Both the position numbers and the translations under genes were made by a program. The notes under the pieces were generated by a model that was given only the letters and a program-made list of their open reading frames with translations, made no database searches and was not told the DNA's origin. A DNA stretch of 64,000 bases. Origin: Isochrysis galbana. Its lineage: Eukaryota; Haptophyta; Isochrysidales; Isochrysidaceae. The stretch lies in contig CM030937.1 of assembly GCA_018136815.1 (NCBI GenBank), positions 1,538,253 to 1,602,252 on the forward strand, read 5' to 3'. Positions 1-10,839 of this stretch are shown here, one piece after another. Every line of letters starts with the position of its first letter. The stretch's first letter is position 1.

Positions 1-50
1 ACAACAGGAGGGGAGCGGCGCGCGCTCCATGACCCAATCTTTTTGGTAGA
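1..50 (+). repeat. Truncated end of a hairpin-terminated dispersed repeat
   Basis: The GC-rich stretch ending in gcgcgctccatgacc is the same pre-terminal sequence found at 23060-23080, 40365-40381 and 52335-52352, where it precedes a palindrome. Here the following palindrome is weak (CCAA at 34-37 against TTGG at 43-46). The copy runs off the left edge of the window. Confidence 0.5.
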
Positions 51-157
51 ATAGCTAATTGCTAGGAAGCGCTCACATGGTGCATTTCAAATGCGTGACA
101 CTGACATTTCTCTTTCGTCGTGTAGACGTGATTCAATCAAAGAAGGTGGTCGGCCAC

Positions 158-1849
158 CTAGATTGGCAGCTTGTTTTCTACTTTGCCGCCTCGCGGCTTG
201 AACCTCGACATCCGCGGCGATTTTTGCAGGACAATGACTTCACGTCTTGGACTTTCATCTCCCTCGGTTATCTGTGAGTTGGGCTTGGCGGTGCGAGGTG
301 CCATCATGTGGTCTTCTGGAGCAGCGACCTCCGCCAAGGGTATCGGTATGAAGCCCGGGATTTTGTCCTGAAGGAGAAAGAGAATAGAGATGTTCCAAAA
401 GGGCCAACCTCCTGTGGGGGCACCGAGGGGAGCTGCGATGGCCTTCCAAGCTCCATCGTTGAGCACTGCAAGAACGCATGCGACGACAGCCATTAGAATC
501 GCTTGTCGGTTTGGCATGAAGAACGTCACTGCCGCAATCGAGCTGAGAGCGGCGTTGTAGCCATAGTGCCCAGCTAAAACTGCAGTGGCATCAGCACCCA
601 GGGCGGTAGCAAAGCCACACCCAATAAAGGCCCCGCAGAAGGCAGCAATCGCAGCGATGCGTGAGTAGAACACCATCCCGAGTAGCATGAGCCCCCCACT
701 GAGAGGCGACCCACAAAAGACAATTTGGCCGACTGACGTTAGTGATGCCTCGAAGAGCGCCTTAAATTCCACTGCGCTGATTCCCCTCGATCCATGGTCA
801 ACCTTCAGATTGGGCTGAATAAACGAGGCAGCTTCGAACTGATCGAATGAATACGATGCCAGCACAAACATCACTGCAACTATATGGAAGGGCAGAGTGA
901 GAGGTGGAGTCTTGAATGCTGAGATGAGGGCGTTGCCCAAAGCAAGCTGCAGAAATGTCGTCAACGCACCAAGCACGATGCTCACAGAAAGCACGCCCGG
1001 ATCCCATGCGTCGTGGGCCAGGAAGGTTGCAGTGCTCAGCCCCGTCAGCAAGCCATTGTAACCAAATAGCCCCGTTTGCAATAGGTTGGCATCAACGCCT
1101 AACAGCAGGGCCCCTGCAGATGACCCCAGAATCCCGAGAAGCCCGCAGACTGCGACATACGCAGCATGCGCGTTTTCGCCACTTTTTGTGCCAGCTGCGA
1201 ACAGAGCCCCCATCAAGAAGAGTCCGGTGACAGGGCTGTTGCAGATGACGCACTGCGACATGCCCCGTAAAAGTGAGTCCAAGAACTGCGTCACCGGATT
1301 CTGCGCGGTATTACGGGCGGCCCACGCCATGGTCCCTTTGAGCACGCGCAAGCGACGCAGAAAGGGAACCAGAGTGGTGATGCGATAAAGCGCTTTATCG
1401 ACGATGAACGAACGGGCCTTGAACTTTTGGGGAGCGGGGCGTGGAGCCTCCCAGGTCGAGTAAGGCGCAAGGGTCTGGAGCTTCTGGATCCGATTCATCA
1501 CTACGACGAGTTGTACGGCTTGCTGGAAAGATGGAGGGGCTTTTTGAACGGTCAGGAGAGAAGGCGTCCCTGTCTCCTCGCCCGCCGGGACCTGTGCACC
1601 TGCCTGTGCCGGAGGAGCCCCTTTCGAGTGCAGCAGACTCCTCACTTCACAGCTCCCCACTGGTTCTCCCTCGCTCTCCCTCGCGACAGGGGCGATACCC
1701 GCGGACCCGCGGGCAAGATCCAACACATTGATGTCCGACTCACTCCCCATGGGGATCACGCGCGCGCTCGAGGGCATTGGCGACCGAGGTCGGCAACACG
1801 GCGAGCAGCCGAGCCTCTCAGCTCTAAGGCCCACCCGGCCACCGGCCAA
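158..1849 (-). CDS. Urea transporter (UT/SLC14 family)
   Basis: Predicted to move urea across a membrane through a channel-like pore. The 563-residue frame has a hydrophilic N-terminus (about 1-195), then a UT core (about 196-505) made of two homologous halves. Half one has MSQCVICNSPVTG (197-209) followed by GYNGLLTG. Half two has GQIVFCGSPLSGG (374-386) followed by GYNAALSS. These match the duplicated Q-[IV]-x-F-x-N/S-P-x-x-G signature, and the helix-break motif PPLTLPF lies near 315-321. Each half is hydrophobic with about five membrane segments. The frame is uninterrupted, so no intron is needed. The start is uncertain: in-frame methionines at residues 25, 34 and 118 are alternatives, and the last still gives an intact core. 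Ammonium or nitrogen scavenging is the usual role in algae, but that is inference. Confidence 0.85.
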   Translation of the reverse strand: MAGGRVGLRAERLGCSPCCRPRSPMPSSARVIPMGSESDINVLDLARGSAGIAPVARESEGEPVGSCEVRSLLHSKGAPPAQAGAQVPAGEETGTPSLLTVQKAPPSFQQAVQLVVVMNRIQKLQTLAPYSTWEAPRPAPQKFKARSFIVDKALYRITTLVPFLRRLRVLKGTMAWAARNTAQNPVTQFLDSLLRGMSQCVICNSPVTGLFLMGALFAAGTKSGENAHAAYVAVCGLLGILGSSAGALLLGVDANLLQTGLFGYNGLLTGLSTATFLAHDAWDPGVLSVSIVLGALTTFLQLALGNALISAFKTPPLTLPFHIVAVMFVLASYSFDQFEAASFIQPNLKVDHGSRGISAVEFKALFEASLTSVGQIVFCGSPLSGGLMLLGMVFYSRIAAIAAFCGAFIGCGFATALGADATAVLAGHYGYNAALSSIAAVTFFMPNRQAILMAVVACVLAVLNDGAWKAIAAPLGAPTGGWPFWNISILFLLQDKIPGFIPIPLAEVAAPEDHMMAPRTAKPNSQITEGDESPRREVIVLQKSPRMSRFKPRGGKVENKLPI

Positions 1850-1949
1850 CGCCTTGCTCGTACCGGATTACAAGTACTACTCCTACCTCTGTCTCAAAAC
1901 TGAAGCCTTTGGCGGTTTCAAGCCGATCAGAGAACACATGAACAAAAAC

Positions 1950-2231
1950 TTTCTTGTTAGTTAGAGAGCGAGTACACTGGGGCGAACGCCCCTCCATGGT
2001 TTTGAGCGTACAGCCTCAGAGGTGGCCCTGTATATGTTACCCCCCAGGAGCCAACGCCCCCCAGGAGCTATCGGGGGCCCCCAGGAGCTATCGGGGGGAA
2101 ATTTTCTCCCGATCGCCATATCACAGAGTGCCGTCATCTGCCAACACAATCCATTGGTCCTTACCGATAGAATCATCTTTACCGGTAACTTTGTCTGCCA
2201 GATTCCTTTTCATCAAGTCATCAGTCTCTTT
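1950..2231. other. Gene-free segment with a short tandem duplication
   Basis: No coding signal. It holds a tandem doublet of a roughly 20-bp GC-rich word ending in aggagctatcgggg (about 2043-2098), then AT-richer DNA with several short inverted words around taccgataga and taccggtaa. Confidence 0.4.
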
Positions 2232-2715
2232 CATCATGTGCACCAACTAAGGTTATACTTGGTTGCCCCATGGGGGGGCACGAGCCCCCCCCCTCTCTCC
2301 ACTCCTCCCCTGCCATGGGGGAGGAACCACCCATGCTCCTGGCACGCCTGATGGCTTGCCAGGAGCAGAATGCCCTGCTGACCCACTCTCTCACTGGCAG
2401 GCTTGAGGCTTGCCTGCCTCGCGCGTCCTGGCCTGTCGTGGCCAGCCCATCGCTCCAACCCCCCCTCCCCCCCTGTTCGACAGGCAGACAGGTGCAGATT
2501 GGGGACCCCTGAGGCACAGGAGCGCCAGCGAGGGAGAGGGGAGAGGCAGGGGAGGCCAGGGCCCAGCCCCAGCCTCCTCTGCCCCCTGAGCTGGCCTCCA
2601 GAGGCCTCCAGGGGTCGCCAGGGGCAGCTGCAGGCCTGTCGCAGGCGCGCCATCGCGCGTGCCTGCAGGAGAGGGGAGAGAGAGCGCGGAGAAGGGGGTG
2701 GGCGGAGCGATGACG
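2232..2715 (-). repeat. Dispersed repeat family R1, hairpin-terminated copy
   Basis: On the minus strand this matches 46985-47405 (+) almost end to end, 26915-27225 (+) more loosely, and 38705-38850 (+) for its left part. Shared landmarks are gccccctgagctggcctcc, the tggcaggcc/cacgacaggcc words, and a cccatggcaggggaggagtgg block. The copy ends in a palindrome at 2247-2262 (CTAAGGTTATACTTGG). A long frame on the minus strand (2234-3109) is low-complexity and I do not regard it as a gene. Confidence 0.7.
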
Positions 2716-2955
2716 AATTGTGATGGCCCATAGGGCCTGAGGGCAATGAGGAAGGAGGCATGCCGGCGGCAGGCGCGGCGGAGGAGACGACTTCAGAGGG
2801 GCTGACGGGCTGAAGCCCGTCAGCAGAGGAAGGCGGGCAGGCGGGCTTGGGCGAGGGCGAGGACGGCGGCGAGAGCGACATCGAGCGAGTAGCGAGAGGC
2901 GAGGGTGAGTGAGAGGAGGGCTGTGATGGCAGGGGCTGGCGAGGCGAGGCGAGTT
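2705..2955 (+). repeat. Dispersed repeat family R2, copy 1
   Basis: Begins gacgaattgtgatggccc and runs through a small inverted word (gacgggctgaagcccgtc) and cttgggcgagggcgag. A copy in the same orientation lies at 10583-10803 with most bases conserved. Shorter copies of its centre lie at 26700-26770 (+) and 28548-28625 (-). Confidence 0.7.
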
Positions 2956-3639
2956 TGTTGGGTACGAGTGTTACGAGAGCGAGAGCGACGAGAGCGAGAG
3001 CGACGACGGATGACGACTGACGACAGGACGACGGACAGAGACACCCAGGAAAACACCCCGACTCTCGCCCCACGACTTTCTCACATAACTCGACTGAAAT
3101 CAAACCCAAACACTCCGATCAGACAACAACGGACGACGATCAAAGGGCGATCTGTCGGCGATCTTGTCTGGAACGGGAATCGCACCATAACGGAATCGAG
3201 GGGCAATCTTGCTACGCAGGATTCCAAGAGACCTACCAAATAAGACGAAAGGAGTGCGATGTGCCTAAGGGGGAGATGCGAAGAGGTCGCAAATTAAACC
3301 TGATTGCCCCCAGAAGCAGATAAAGAACCGCAGGGGAGATAGCAAATTAAACCTATCTGCGAGGCGCCTGGGAGGAAGAAAGGTGGGGAAACTTCCCTTC
3401 TCTTTCGAGAGGAAGAGAGAGGGCGCTCCACAACCCACGATCCCATGCATCCAAGCGAAGCTTTTGACCGAGAACGAGAGAAAGCAGAGAATTATAACGA
3501 TAAATACCGAACGACGAAGAGAAGAGCGAAGCCTAACGAGTGTCGATTCGCGAATGCGACACCCCCCTGCTAGGATCGAGCGTCCCGCGAGGAAAGAAGA
3601 GAACCTAACGGACATCGGAGAGCTCCAAGCAAGCCACGA

Positions 3640-4095
3640 GAAAGGCAGAAGAGCAATCCTGAACGAGACCGAATGAGCCAAGAGCGAAGAGCGAATAAAT
3701 CCGAAGAGCGAATGAAACAATAAATCTGAAGAGCGAATGAAACAATAACAATAAATCCGAAGAGCGAATGAAACAATGAATCCGAATGGATGGAGAGCCG
3801 CGCGCCAAACGTCGAACCAAGACGGAAGACGTGATGAGCGACGCACCGAGAAGTTACGAACAATCGAGGACCGATGAGAACGCGGAACGACGGGAATCGA
3901 GAATCGAGAACGAGAAACGAAGAACGCGGAACGACGAGAATCGAGAATCGAAGAACAGAAACGAAGAACGCGGAACGACGAGAATCGAGAATCGACGATG
4001 AATCGAAGAACGAGAAACGAAGAACGCGGAACGACGAGAATCGAGAATCGAGAATCGAAGAACGAACGACGAACGACGAACGACGAACTATAAGA
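3640..4095. repeat. Degenerate AG-rich tandem repeats (minisatellite)
   Basis: Two adjoining arrays. At about 3680-3785 the word gaagagcgaatgaaacaata recurs about four times. At about 3885-4090 a 45-57 bp unit containing aacgcggaacgacgagaatc recurs three times and ends in a short gaacgac ladder. Long frames here on both strands are repeat translations. Confidence 0.75.
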
Positions 4096-4439
4096 ATAGT
4101 GCGCGACGATCGAAGAGACAGGAAGTACCACACCCGTCCGGACGATAAAGTGTAGAATCGGCGGCCGGCGCGGCAGACCGCAGGACTCAACGCTGCAACC
4201 CATCCTCTTCTCTCTTTTACGAGAGTTTTACCTGGATGTTTGGGCGGTGTGGCGGCACCCAAGTCACAACGCGGCGTCTCCTGTTCTTCGATATATGAGT
4301 AGTCGAACAGCCAACGGCGAAAGGCGGCGAGATATCACGACGGGCTCGGCACGTCACGCGCGAGCTAAACGACGAGGTACGGGGGTCTCCTGACAGAGCG
4401 CAGCGAAAGGGGAGGGAGATCCATCCTCCGTGGTCGAAA

Positions 4440-4540
4440 GGGGGGCGAGCCATACCTCTCTTCCCGCGGGGGGAACTATTCGGCGGCCGCGGGGGGAAAA
4501 TTCGGCGACCGCGGGGGGGAACTGGAAAAGAATTCCCGTA
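4440..4540. repeat. Short G-rich tandem repeat
   Basis: Three tandem copies of a roughly 20-bp word (tcggcgaccgcggggggaa and variants) with G6-G7 runs. No coding signal. Confidence 0.55.
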
Positions 4541-4999
4541 CGTTCCCGTACCGCGATCAAACGTAAACGACGGCGTTGAGAGATATCTGAAGGGGCGTGA
4601 CAGTCGCGACTGTCAGAAGAACGCAGAGGGTGTATCGAGGAGAGAGACGAGGGTGCGATCCGATGGCGACAGGCGTGCGAGAGCCTCGGAGCGACAGCGA
4701 ACGAAGGTAGGCGAGGCAAGGGCAGCGTGCGCAAATGCGTGGGAGCCAAACCACGGGGAACCGCGCGACGATCCCGACGAGTACCACCACTGCCCGAGGA
4801 CGAAGACCGCGTGCTGCGGCCGCATCATTGGACCTGCAGGGTTGGCAACAGACGGGCGGGCTGAGACGGGCGAATGGGAGACATGAGCAACGGGGCCACT
4901 GTGCGAGGACGGTGCGAGACGAGGCGAGCGGCGCGGGGCCTGATGATCCGAGCCGGTGGTCTCGGATCCCACGGGAGCTTCGATCGCGTGCGACGTCGG

Positions 5000-5660
5000 T
5001 GGAGTTGAGACACAGAGAAAAAGAGAATCTCGAGAACCTTGGCCTCGAGATAGACGATCGATAGCCTCTACGGTGAGCGGCAGAGGGCTGTCCGAGATGC
5101 GAAGCTTCGAGTTCGTGTCGCGATAGTCGACGCAGAAGCGAACGGATCCATCTTTCTTACCGACGAGAACAACCCGCGAAGCCCAAGGCGAATTCGACTT
5201 GCGGATGATGCCTGCCGCCTCCATCTCGGCGACGTGCTTGTCGACGATGGCGCGGCCCTCGTCGCCCATCTTGGACGGAGCGTGCCGGTGGGCTGTAGCA
5301 CCGGGCAGGAGAGGCAGCTCGACCTCCATGACATGCGTGTGCCGAGGGTTCTTCGGGTCGAGGGCGAACGCGTCGACATGCCGTGCCAGCAGGCAGCGTA
5401 CGCGCTGCTTCTGGGACGGCGACAATTGCTCGTCGGGATCGATGGTGATAGCGTTCAGGAGCGCGCGCTGTGCCTCGGTGAGCGAGGACTCGGGGTCGTC
5501 TCCTTCACCGGCAGCAGTTGACCGAGCTTCGTGCAGCTTGTACTCGATGTGGGCCGACGCCACCCAAGGCAGCTTAACGGCGAGTTTCGAGGGAACAAAT
5601 CGGCCAGTCCATCCAAGATTTGGCTGGCGACAGCAGACGGATCGGCAGCGACGGAGCTCA
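5000..5660 (-). mobile_element. Ty3/gypsy retrotransposon pol fragment (start of RT)
   Basis: The minus frame carries the linker upstream of reverse transcriptase (PRHTHVMEVELPLLPG), then RT motifs IIRKSNSPWASRVVLVGKKD, SVRFCVDYRDTNSKL and PLPLTVEAIDRLS. These are the first fingers and palm blocks of a gypsy RT. Similarity stops right after DSLFLC, before the DLASGFW block and the YxDD box, so the copy is 3'-truncated. It is closely related to the fragment at 31470-33075, which shares the same words. No LTRs, gag, RNase H or integrase are seen here. Confidence 0.85.
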
Positions 5661-5949
5661 AGGCAAGAACTAGCGTTGAGCGCTCGTAATCGAGAGCATT
5701 GAACGAATGATTCGAGGACGACGAGAGCGACGAAGGAGGTAGCGAACGAACGGCAAGAGAGAACGGAACTCCCGGAGTCGAATCGTCCCCACCACATATG
5801 AGCAGATGGGGGTGACTCCGGATCGATTGAACGACTGAAACGAAAACGCGAACTTCGGGAACGACGGCATCGCAACCTAGGGTACCATCCCCAGATTGGA
5901 ACGACAACAAGAAGGCTTTGCTCAGCCGTCCGAGGGACGGCGAGCTCGT

Positions 5950-6800
5950 AGATCGGAGAGGCGAAACATTAGAGGTACGAAATGAAACGCGAAAGGGACG
6001 TAGCGGGAATTTTTAAGAAGATTTTTTTGTAAGGGTTTTGTGCGAGGTGTAAGTGTTGTAGAATCACCGTGCCCAGGGTTATCTTCGTGAGTGCCCCAGT
6101 GCCCCAGGCCCCAGGTGTCCCAGGTTCTGACCCCCTATCACTGTCTCACTCACTGTCTGTCATGCTGTCATGACCCTCCTGCTTTTTGTTGCCGCCCTGG
6201 CTGCTTCCTGGTAGCCAGCGCGATATGGAGCTCCCACCCAGGTGTGTGCCACTGCCATGCCTCTGCCCATGCCTGCCTGCCTGTCCCTGCCAGACTCGCA
6301 CTCGCTCATCGCACTCGACGAGCCTCGAACTGCAGCATGCGCACCTCACCGCAAGCGAGCGTCATCCCATTGCACCAAGGGGGAGACCTTGGGGGCAGTG
6401 GGATGTGCCCTCTTCCTCCCCTGCCCCTTCTGTCTGCCTCAGGGTGAGCCCTCTGCAAAAATCTGCGATGAACTCGTGTCGAAGAACGCCGTCACCGGCG
6501 TCTTTTCACCAAAACGCCCAAGCGCATCGCCTTATCGTCCCACTCTTCCTTTCTTACATCTCCACCCCAAGGCCCTTTGGCATGGAGGAGGTGTTTCCTC
6601 TCCCTCTATTCTTTCCCTTATGTCTCAGGTCTCTAGCTTTGGTGGAAATCTCTCCCCCATCATAAACACGCAAGAGGAATCTCGCGGTTTCCTGAACCTC
6701 TCTCCTATGCACGTTTGCACGCAATTCTCACTCTCACTTCAGCCACCACCCCTCACTCCCCCCCTTCTGGGATGGGGTGGACTTCTCTTCTCTGATAAAT
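5950..6800. other. Gene-free, C- and T-rich segment
   Basis: Starts with a ccccaggccccaggtgtcccagg low-complexity patch near 6100 and continues as C/T-rich DNA. Open frames on the plus strand have no recognisable domain and I do not call them genes. Confidence 0.4.
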
Positions 6801-6804
6801 GGTT

Positions 6805-7047
6805 GCAGGCCCCGGAAGCACCCCTTCGTGTTCGTCTCTGGTGTGCTCTACCCTGTTCTGCTCGCTGTCATGTCCCCCGACCCCGCTCTCACGCCATGTA
6901 ACAGGACCTATCAAAGCGCTTCCTCACCACCGTCGCGCCCTCCCTCTCCCTCCACACATCGCACCACCCAAGCCTCAACACAGCCACAACCAGCTCACAC
7001 ATCCACCAACACAACTACCTCATTCTCACCTCAATTCACTTGTCACA
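6805..7047 (+). repeat. Dispersed repeat R3, copy 1
   Basis: About 240 bp beginning with cccggaagcacccc and containing ctcgctgtcatgtc and accatgtaacaggacc-like words, ending in a ccaccaacacaac run. A second copy in the same orientation is at 12285-12520, about 85-90% alike by eye. Confidence 0.8.
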
Positions 7048-7200
7048 GGGGGGGAGGCAATCTGCGGAGGGGGGCGGGGAAATCTGCGGAGGGCGGGGGA
7101 ATCTGCGGGGGGGGGGGGGAACTGCGGAGGGGCGGGGAAACTGCAAGGGGGGGGGGTGAAATGCAGAAGGGGGGGGAACTGCGGAGGGGCGTAGTTCTGT
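7048..7200. repeat. G-rich tandem repeat
   Basis: About eight units of roughly 17-22 bp in the pattern gggg(a)aa(t)ctgcgga with G6-G12 runs. The G tracts could form quadruplexes on the plus strand. The open frames here are by-products of the repeat. Confidence 0.7.
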
Positions 7201-7261
7201 TACCTGCTTTTCTGACCTTAATTAAACGCGTGGACAACACTTACCGTAACGGTAAATAATA

Positions 7262-7440
7262 AAACTCAAATCCTCGAATTTCGAGACGAAAATCGGCGAA
7301 CCTGGACTTGAGCCCAGGGAGAATCCGAATCTGCACGCCTTGCGTGACCACGAAGAACATAGAAGACGGTATATTACGAAGAAGGCTCGTACTCATGCCG
7401 AAATATTCATGCCAAAAGGCCTGAATACAACAACGCCTCG
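7262..7440 (+). repeat. Dispersed repeat R4, copy 1
   Basis: Shares aacctggacttgag, gaatccgaatctg, atattcatgcc and gaatacaacac-type words, in the same order and orientation, with 50908-51100. Function unknown. Confidence 0.65.
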
Positions 7441-8065
7441 ACGAGGTTCGCTACGCGCGGAGCCGAATGGTCGAGGCAGTCGAGGAGGGTGGACCCGAGC
7501 CAGACAACGGCGTCGCGGTCAGAATGCTGCGGGGTAGAGTGCTGCGGGCGCATCAGGAGGTCGCGGACGGCAGGGTGGTGTTGGTGCTGGCTGCAGCGCG
7601 CTCGGATGAGACCGAGCGCGCCAGTACGCATGCTGGTCGGGGTGGAGATCCGTGCGGAGCGATTGCAAATACCGGCGGATAGGGGCTTGAGGTGGGGCTG
7701 GGCCTGCCAGGGTGGCGGGGCGGTGGGCAGTGGCGGCGGTGGTGGTTGATGTCGATGCGAATGGCGCGGTGGCGGCGGTGGCGGCGGGGTCTTCCGGGTG
7801 CAGCGGGTAGAAGGCTCGAGGGTACCCTCGGTTGGACTGGATGGTGGCAGGAATTATTATTATTATCACTTCTCACCTACTTGGTTTCGACGCACCACAC
7901 ACCACACCTATACGCCACAGCACCCATCTTCATCCTCACTTGCTGCGGACTCGGTCATCGCCCTCGCGAATGAAGAATTCTTTTGCAAGACGTCCAGCAT
8001 CGGCATCGGACAACCTTCTCATTTCAAGAGAGGGCTTCAGCCATGGAGCAGCCGCCGGGTCCAGA

Positions 8066-8935
8066 TCACCGTACATCTCGCGCTGATTTGCCTCTGCCTA
8101 CAGAGCCGTCACGCAAGAGGGCAGGGCTGTCACTCAAAAGGTGGGGTTCTTTCATTGCCGAAAGAAAGGTATGGATAAGCCACAAACAATGGGAATGTTC
8201 GAGCACCCTTACTTGAGCCACGCTAGCTTTCCTCATCGCATGGCAAGAGGGCAAGGAGGTCGGGCTCACCGGGACGAGGTCTCTGTTTGTGAACCCGTAT
8301 TCATCGCGGTCGTAGGTCGCGGGGCCGAAGCTATCAAACGGCGACTCGACGACGACAAGAGCTCGTCGCCGGTTGCGCAGAACCTCCACTTTCTCCCAGC
8401 CAAGTGCGATGCGCAACTTTTCCATTCGATCGCGGTTCGCCCCAAAGTCACTGGGAGTCTCGCCGCGCCTCGCCGCTCGGAACTGGACCAGAACATCGTT
8501 GGGTGCGAAATACCATTCGGCGTCGTCCACAACCTCACCACCCAAGGGCCCACGGCTGACAAACTGCGCAGCAAGATACCGGTCGTCCTCGAGGACCACA
8601 CGCCCTCCAAACTTTTTCTCGACGAGACTGCGCAGCCTCTTCATTGCCTTGCGAGGTTCCTCTTCCGCGATCCAGGGGTTGTCCCAGACGGACGGGCGAT
8701 CGTCCTGAGAGGAGACGCATGCCGCTGAGCAGTCGGGGAAGAGTCCTGGCGCTGGCCCACCGAGCCACCGCTCCGCAGCGGTGGCGTCTGCACGGGCTGG
8801 TGCGGCGGCGGCAGGTGTGAAATGTGCGCACGATCCAGCGAGGCAGACCCGCGCGATCACGCCCCTCCGGCCAATCTCGAGCCGGGCCGCGGCGGTGGCA
8901 GGCAGCAGCAGGAGCAGCAGCAGGTCGGTCGGCAT
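8066..8935 (-). CDS. DUF1499-like protein with N-terminal signal sequence
   Basis: Function unknown. From the chosen methionine the protein begins with a hydrophobic leucine run (MPTDLLLLLLLPATAAA) typical of a secretory or plastid signal. The next roughly 60 residues are Ala/Arg-rich. A DUF1499-like domain at about 80-185 contains VVDDAEWYFAPNDVLVQFRA and SDFGANRDRMEKLRIALGW; the D-F-G-x-N-R-x-R-x-x-x-L-R pattern is the most conserved part of that family. The last roughly 65 residues look unlike the family, and a good GTGAGC donor lies at 8264-8269. The true 3' end may therefore be spliced differently and the C-terminus is provisional. The gene is divergent from eL32, 313 bp away. Confidence 0.65.
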   Translation of the reverse strand: MPTDLLLLLLLPATAAARLEIGRRGVIARVCLAGSCAHFTPAAAAPARADATAAERWLGGPAPGLFPDCSAACVSSQDDRPSVWDNPWIAEEEPRKAMKRLRSLVEKKFGGRVVLEDDRYLAAQFVSRGPLGGEVVDDAEWYFAPNDVLVQFRAARRGETPSDFGANRDRMEKLRIALGWEKVEVLRNRRRALVVVESPFDSFGPATYDRDEYGFTNRDLVPVSPTSLPSCHAMRKASVAQVRVLEHSHCLWLIHTFLSAMKEPHLLSDSPALLRDGSVGRGKSARDVR

Positions 8936-9248
8936 CTCTGCGCCGAGATACCGGGGGGAGCAAGGGACATGTCCGCCTCCCCCCACTCCCAACAGCTGCG
9001 GTGGGGAAGCGAAGTTCTATAATAGAACAATAAAAGCCTTCACGCCTCGGGCCCCCCCTTCTCGGTGATATTTCTAATACCATTCTCTACAAAACAAAGA
9101 TAACAAATACCTGGTCTCCTATACCGGGGGAGGGCACAGAGCGAGGGGGGGGGGGGGGCGCATCCGACCGAGTTGGCCGTAGCAAAGGGCTACGCGGAGT
9201 CCTCGTGGAGCGGGAGCCGCACGCGAGAGGCGCCGCGCAGCCTCCAGC
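8936..9248. promoter_or_regulatory. Short divergent intergenic region (DUF1499-like / eL32)
   Basis: The only space between two head-to-head start codons, so both core promoters must lie here or overlap the 5' UTRs. It contains a G14 run (9148-9161) and an AT-richer patch (9015-9110). No TATA box can be assigned with confidence. Confidence 0.45.
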
Positions 9249-10058
9249 ATGGCGCCCGTCCCCTTGCCGCACAAGAAGATCGTGAAGAAGAAGACGAACA
9301 AGTTCAAGCGGCATCAGTCGGATGAGTTCGTGAAGGTTAAGGAGAGCTGGCGCAAGCCCCGTGGTATCGACTCGCGGCAGCGGCGCAGGTGAGAGACAGG
9401 AGACCCCTCGGCAGAGCCACGCTGCGCTCTGCAGCCACTCGACGACAGGAGGCTCGGGCAAGGGAGAGGAACGTGGCTAGGCACGAGGGGGAAAGAGGCG
9501 CAGTGGTCTGCGGCTCTCGTAGCCACGACTTGCTGTAATGTCAGGGGGCTCCGCGTGTGCAAGTCAGTCTGAGCTGTGGGGGGCGCTGTCTGCATCTGCG
9601 CTCCGTGGGTGAGATGGGCCTGTTCCTTCGCTTTGTCGTGCTCTCGTCGCCGCTCCATCGTGCTTTTCCCGCTGACATATGTCAGGTTCAAGGGCCTGAC
9701 CCTTCTGGTCAACGTGGGTTACGGTTCGGACAAGAAGACACGCCACATGGTTCCTGGCGGCTTCTACAAATTCACGGTCAGCACCGTCAAGGAACTTGAC
9801 GTGCTGCTCATGCAGAACCGTCGGTATGCGGCGGAGATTGCGCACAATGTGTCCGCGCGCAAGCGCAAGGAGATTGTGGAGCGTGCTGCACAGCTGAACA
9901 TCAAGGTTCTCAACGGCGGCGCTAAGCTCAAGGCAGAGGAGAACGAGTACGCGCCTAGCTCCCACCTTGCCCAAGCTGTGCACCTGCATGCGTCTTTCTG
10001 GTCTGCGATCTGGTTGTCATTTTTCTCATCCGCGTGCACCGTATTCCACTGCAGGTGA
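9249..10058 (+). CDS. RPL32: 60S ribosomal protein eL32 (three exons)
   Basis: A structural protein of the large cytosolic ribosomal subunit. Exons are 9249-9388, 9686-9946 and 10055-10058; introns are 297 and 108 bp, GT-AG. The spliced product is 134 residues, the usual eL32 length. Exon 1 encodes [18 protein letters not shown] and [14 protein letters not shown]. Exon 2 encodes [40 protein letters not shown] and the C-terminal LKAEENE. The third exon supplies only the last base of the final Glu codon plus TGA, so the protein ends EENE as in other eukaryotes. Without splicing, the 108-bp intron stays open and would add 36 unrelated residues before the same TGA. That is why I prefer the spliced model. 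Confidence 0.95.
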
Positions 10059-10239
10059 TCTATTGCCGGTGAGTCTGTGGGTCACGTTGGTTTGTCCCGG
10101 CCTGTCTTCTCTCGTGGCCGTGCTTCCGGTGATCAGGCAGCCGAGGTTGGCCGCTTGTTGTTGCCTCATGTTGCGTGGTGCGGACCTGGTGTTGCGGTGC
10201 GGACCTGGTGTTGCTGTGCGGAGAGTTGACGGTCGATGA

Positions 10240-10582
10240 CTTTGTAACGCGTTCTTATATCTACGTTTGGCGGGCAGCATTATCCGCCATAAATGATTCT
10301 TGACGCACTTTGAAGCCGTCGAAAGGCAGCTAGGGGTGGCATGTCTAGCTAGCATCCATGCCGTTGAAGTGCGCATGCTACATGACATGTGCCAACGCAT
10401 CCACCATGGAGCCTGTTGCGGGCAGGGGGAGAGCCACCCAAAGGGATTCTTGCCTAGGGAAGCGTTCCCTCGTAGCCTCCCCTCTCCCATGCCTTGGCTT
10501 ATGCCGATGCTATACAATTACAATAATTTCCCCATTTCGTCCCCCCGCGTGTCAAGGAAGTCACGTCCCCTTCCGGCCCCCA
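10240..10582. other. Downstream region of eL32, no gene seen
   Basis: Contains short words such as tggcgggcagcattatccgcca, which can fold as a weak stem. Otherwise I see nothing. Confidence 0.35.
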
Positions 10583-10803
10583 TTTGACGAATTGGGATGG
10601 CCCATAGGGCCTGAGGGCAATGAGGAGGGAGGCATGCTGGCGGTAGGCGCGGCGGAGGAGACGACTTCAGAGGTGATGACGGGCTGCCGCCCGTCAGCAG
10701 AGGAAGGCGGCTTGGGCGAGGGCGAAGACGGCGGCGAGAACGACATCGAGCGAGAGGCGAGGGCGAGTGAGAGGAGGGCTGTGGTGGCAGGGGCTGGCGA
10801 GGC
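10583..10803 (+). repeat. Dispersed repeat family R2, copy 2
   Basis: Matches 2705-2955: gacgaattgggatggccc, gcctgagggcaatgagga, a small inverted word around gacgggctgccgcccgtc, then the cttgggcgagggcgaa block. The central stem bases differ between the copies on both sides (gctgaagc versus gctgccgc). Confidence 0.7.
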
Positions 10804-10839
10804 GGCCCTCGAGGGCGTGTCAACGTGAACCCATACGCC

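Noticed and set aside
2234-3109. 291-codon minus frame
   Set aside because: It spans two dispersed repeats (R1 and R2) that occur elsewhere without the frame; composition is low-complexity.
7519-7876. Pro/Thr/His-rich minus frames
   Set aside because: Compositional frames in GC-rich DNA with no domain, and overlapping in two phases.
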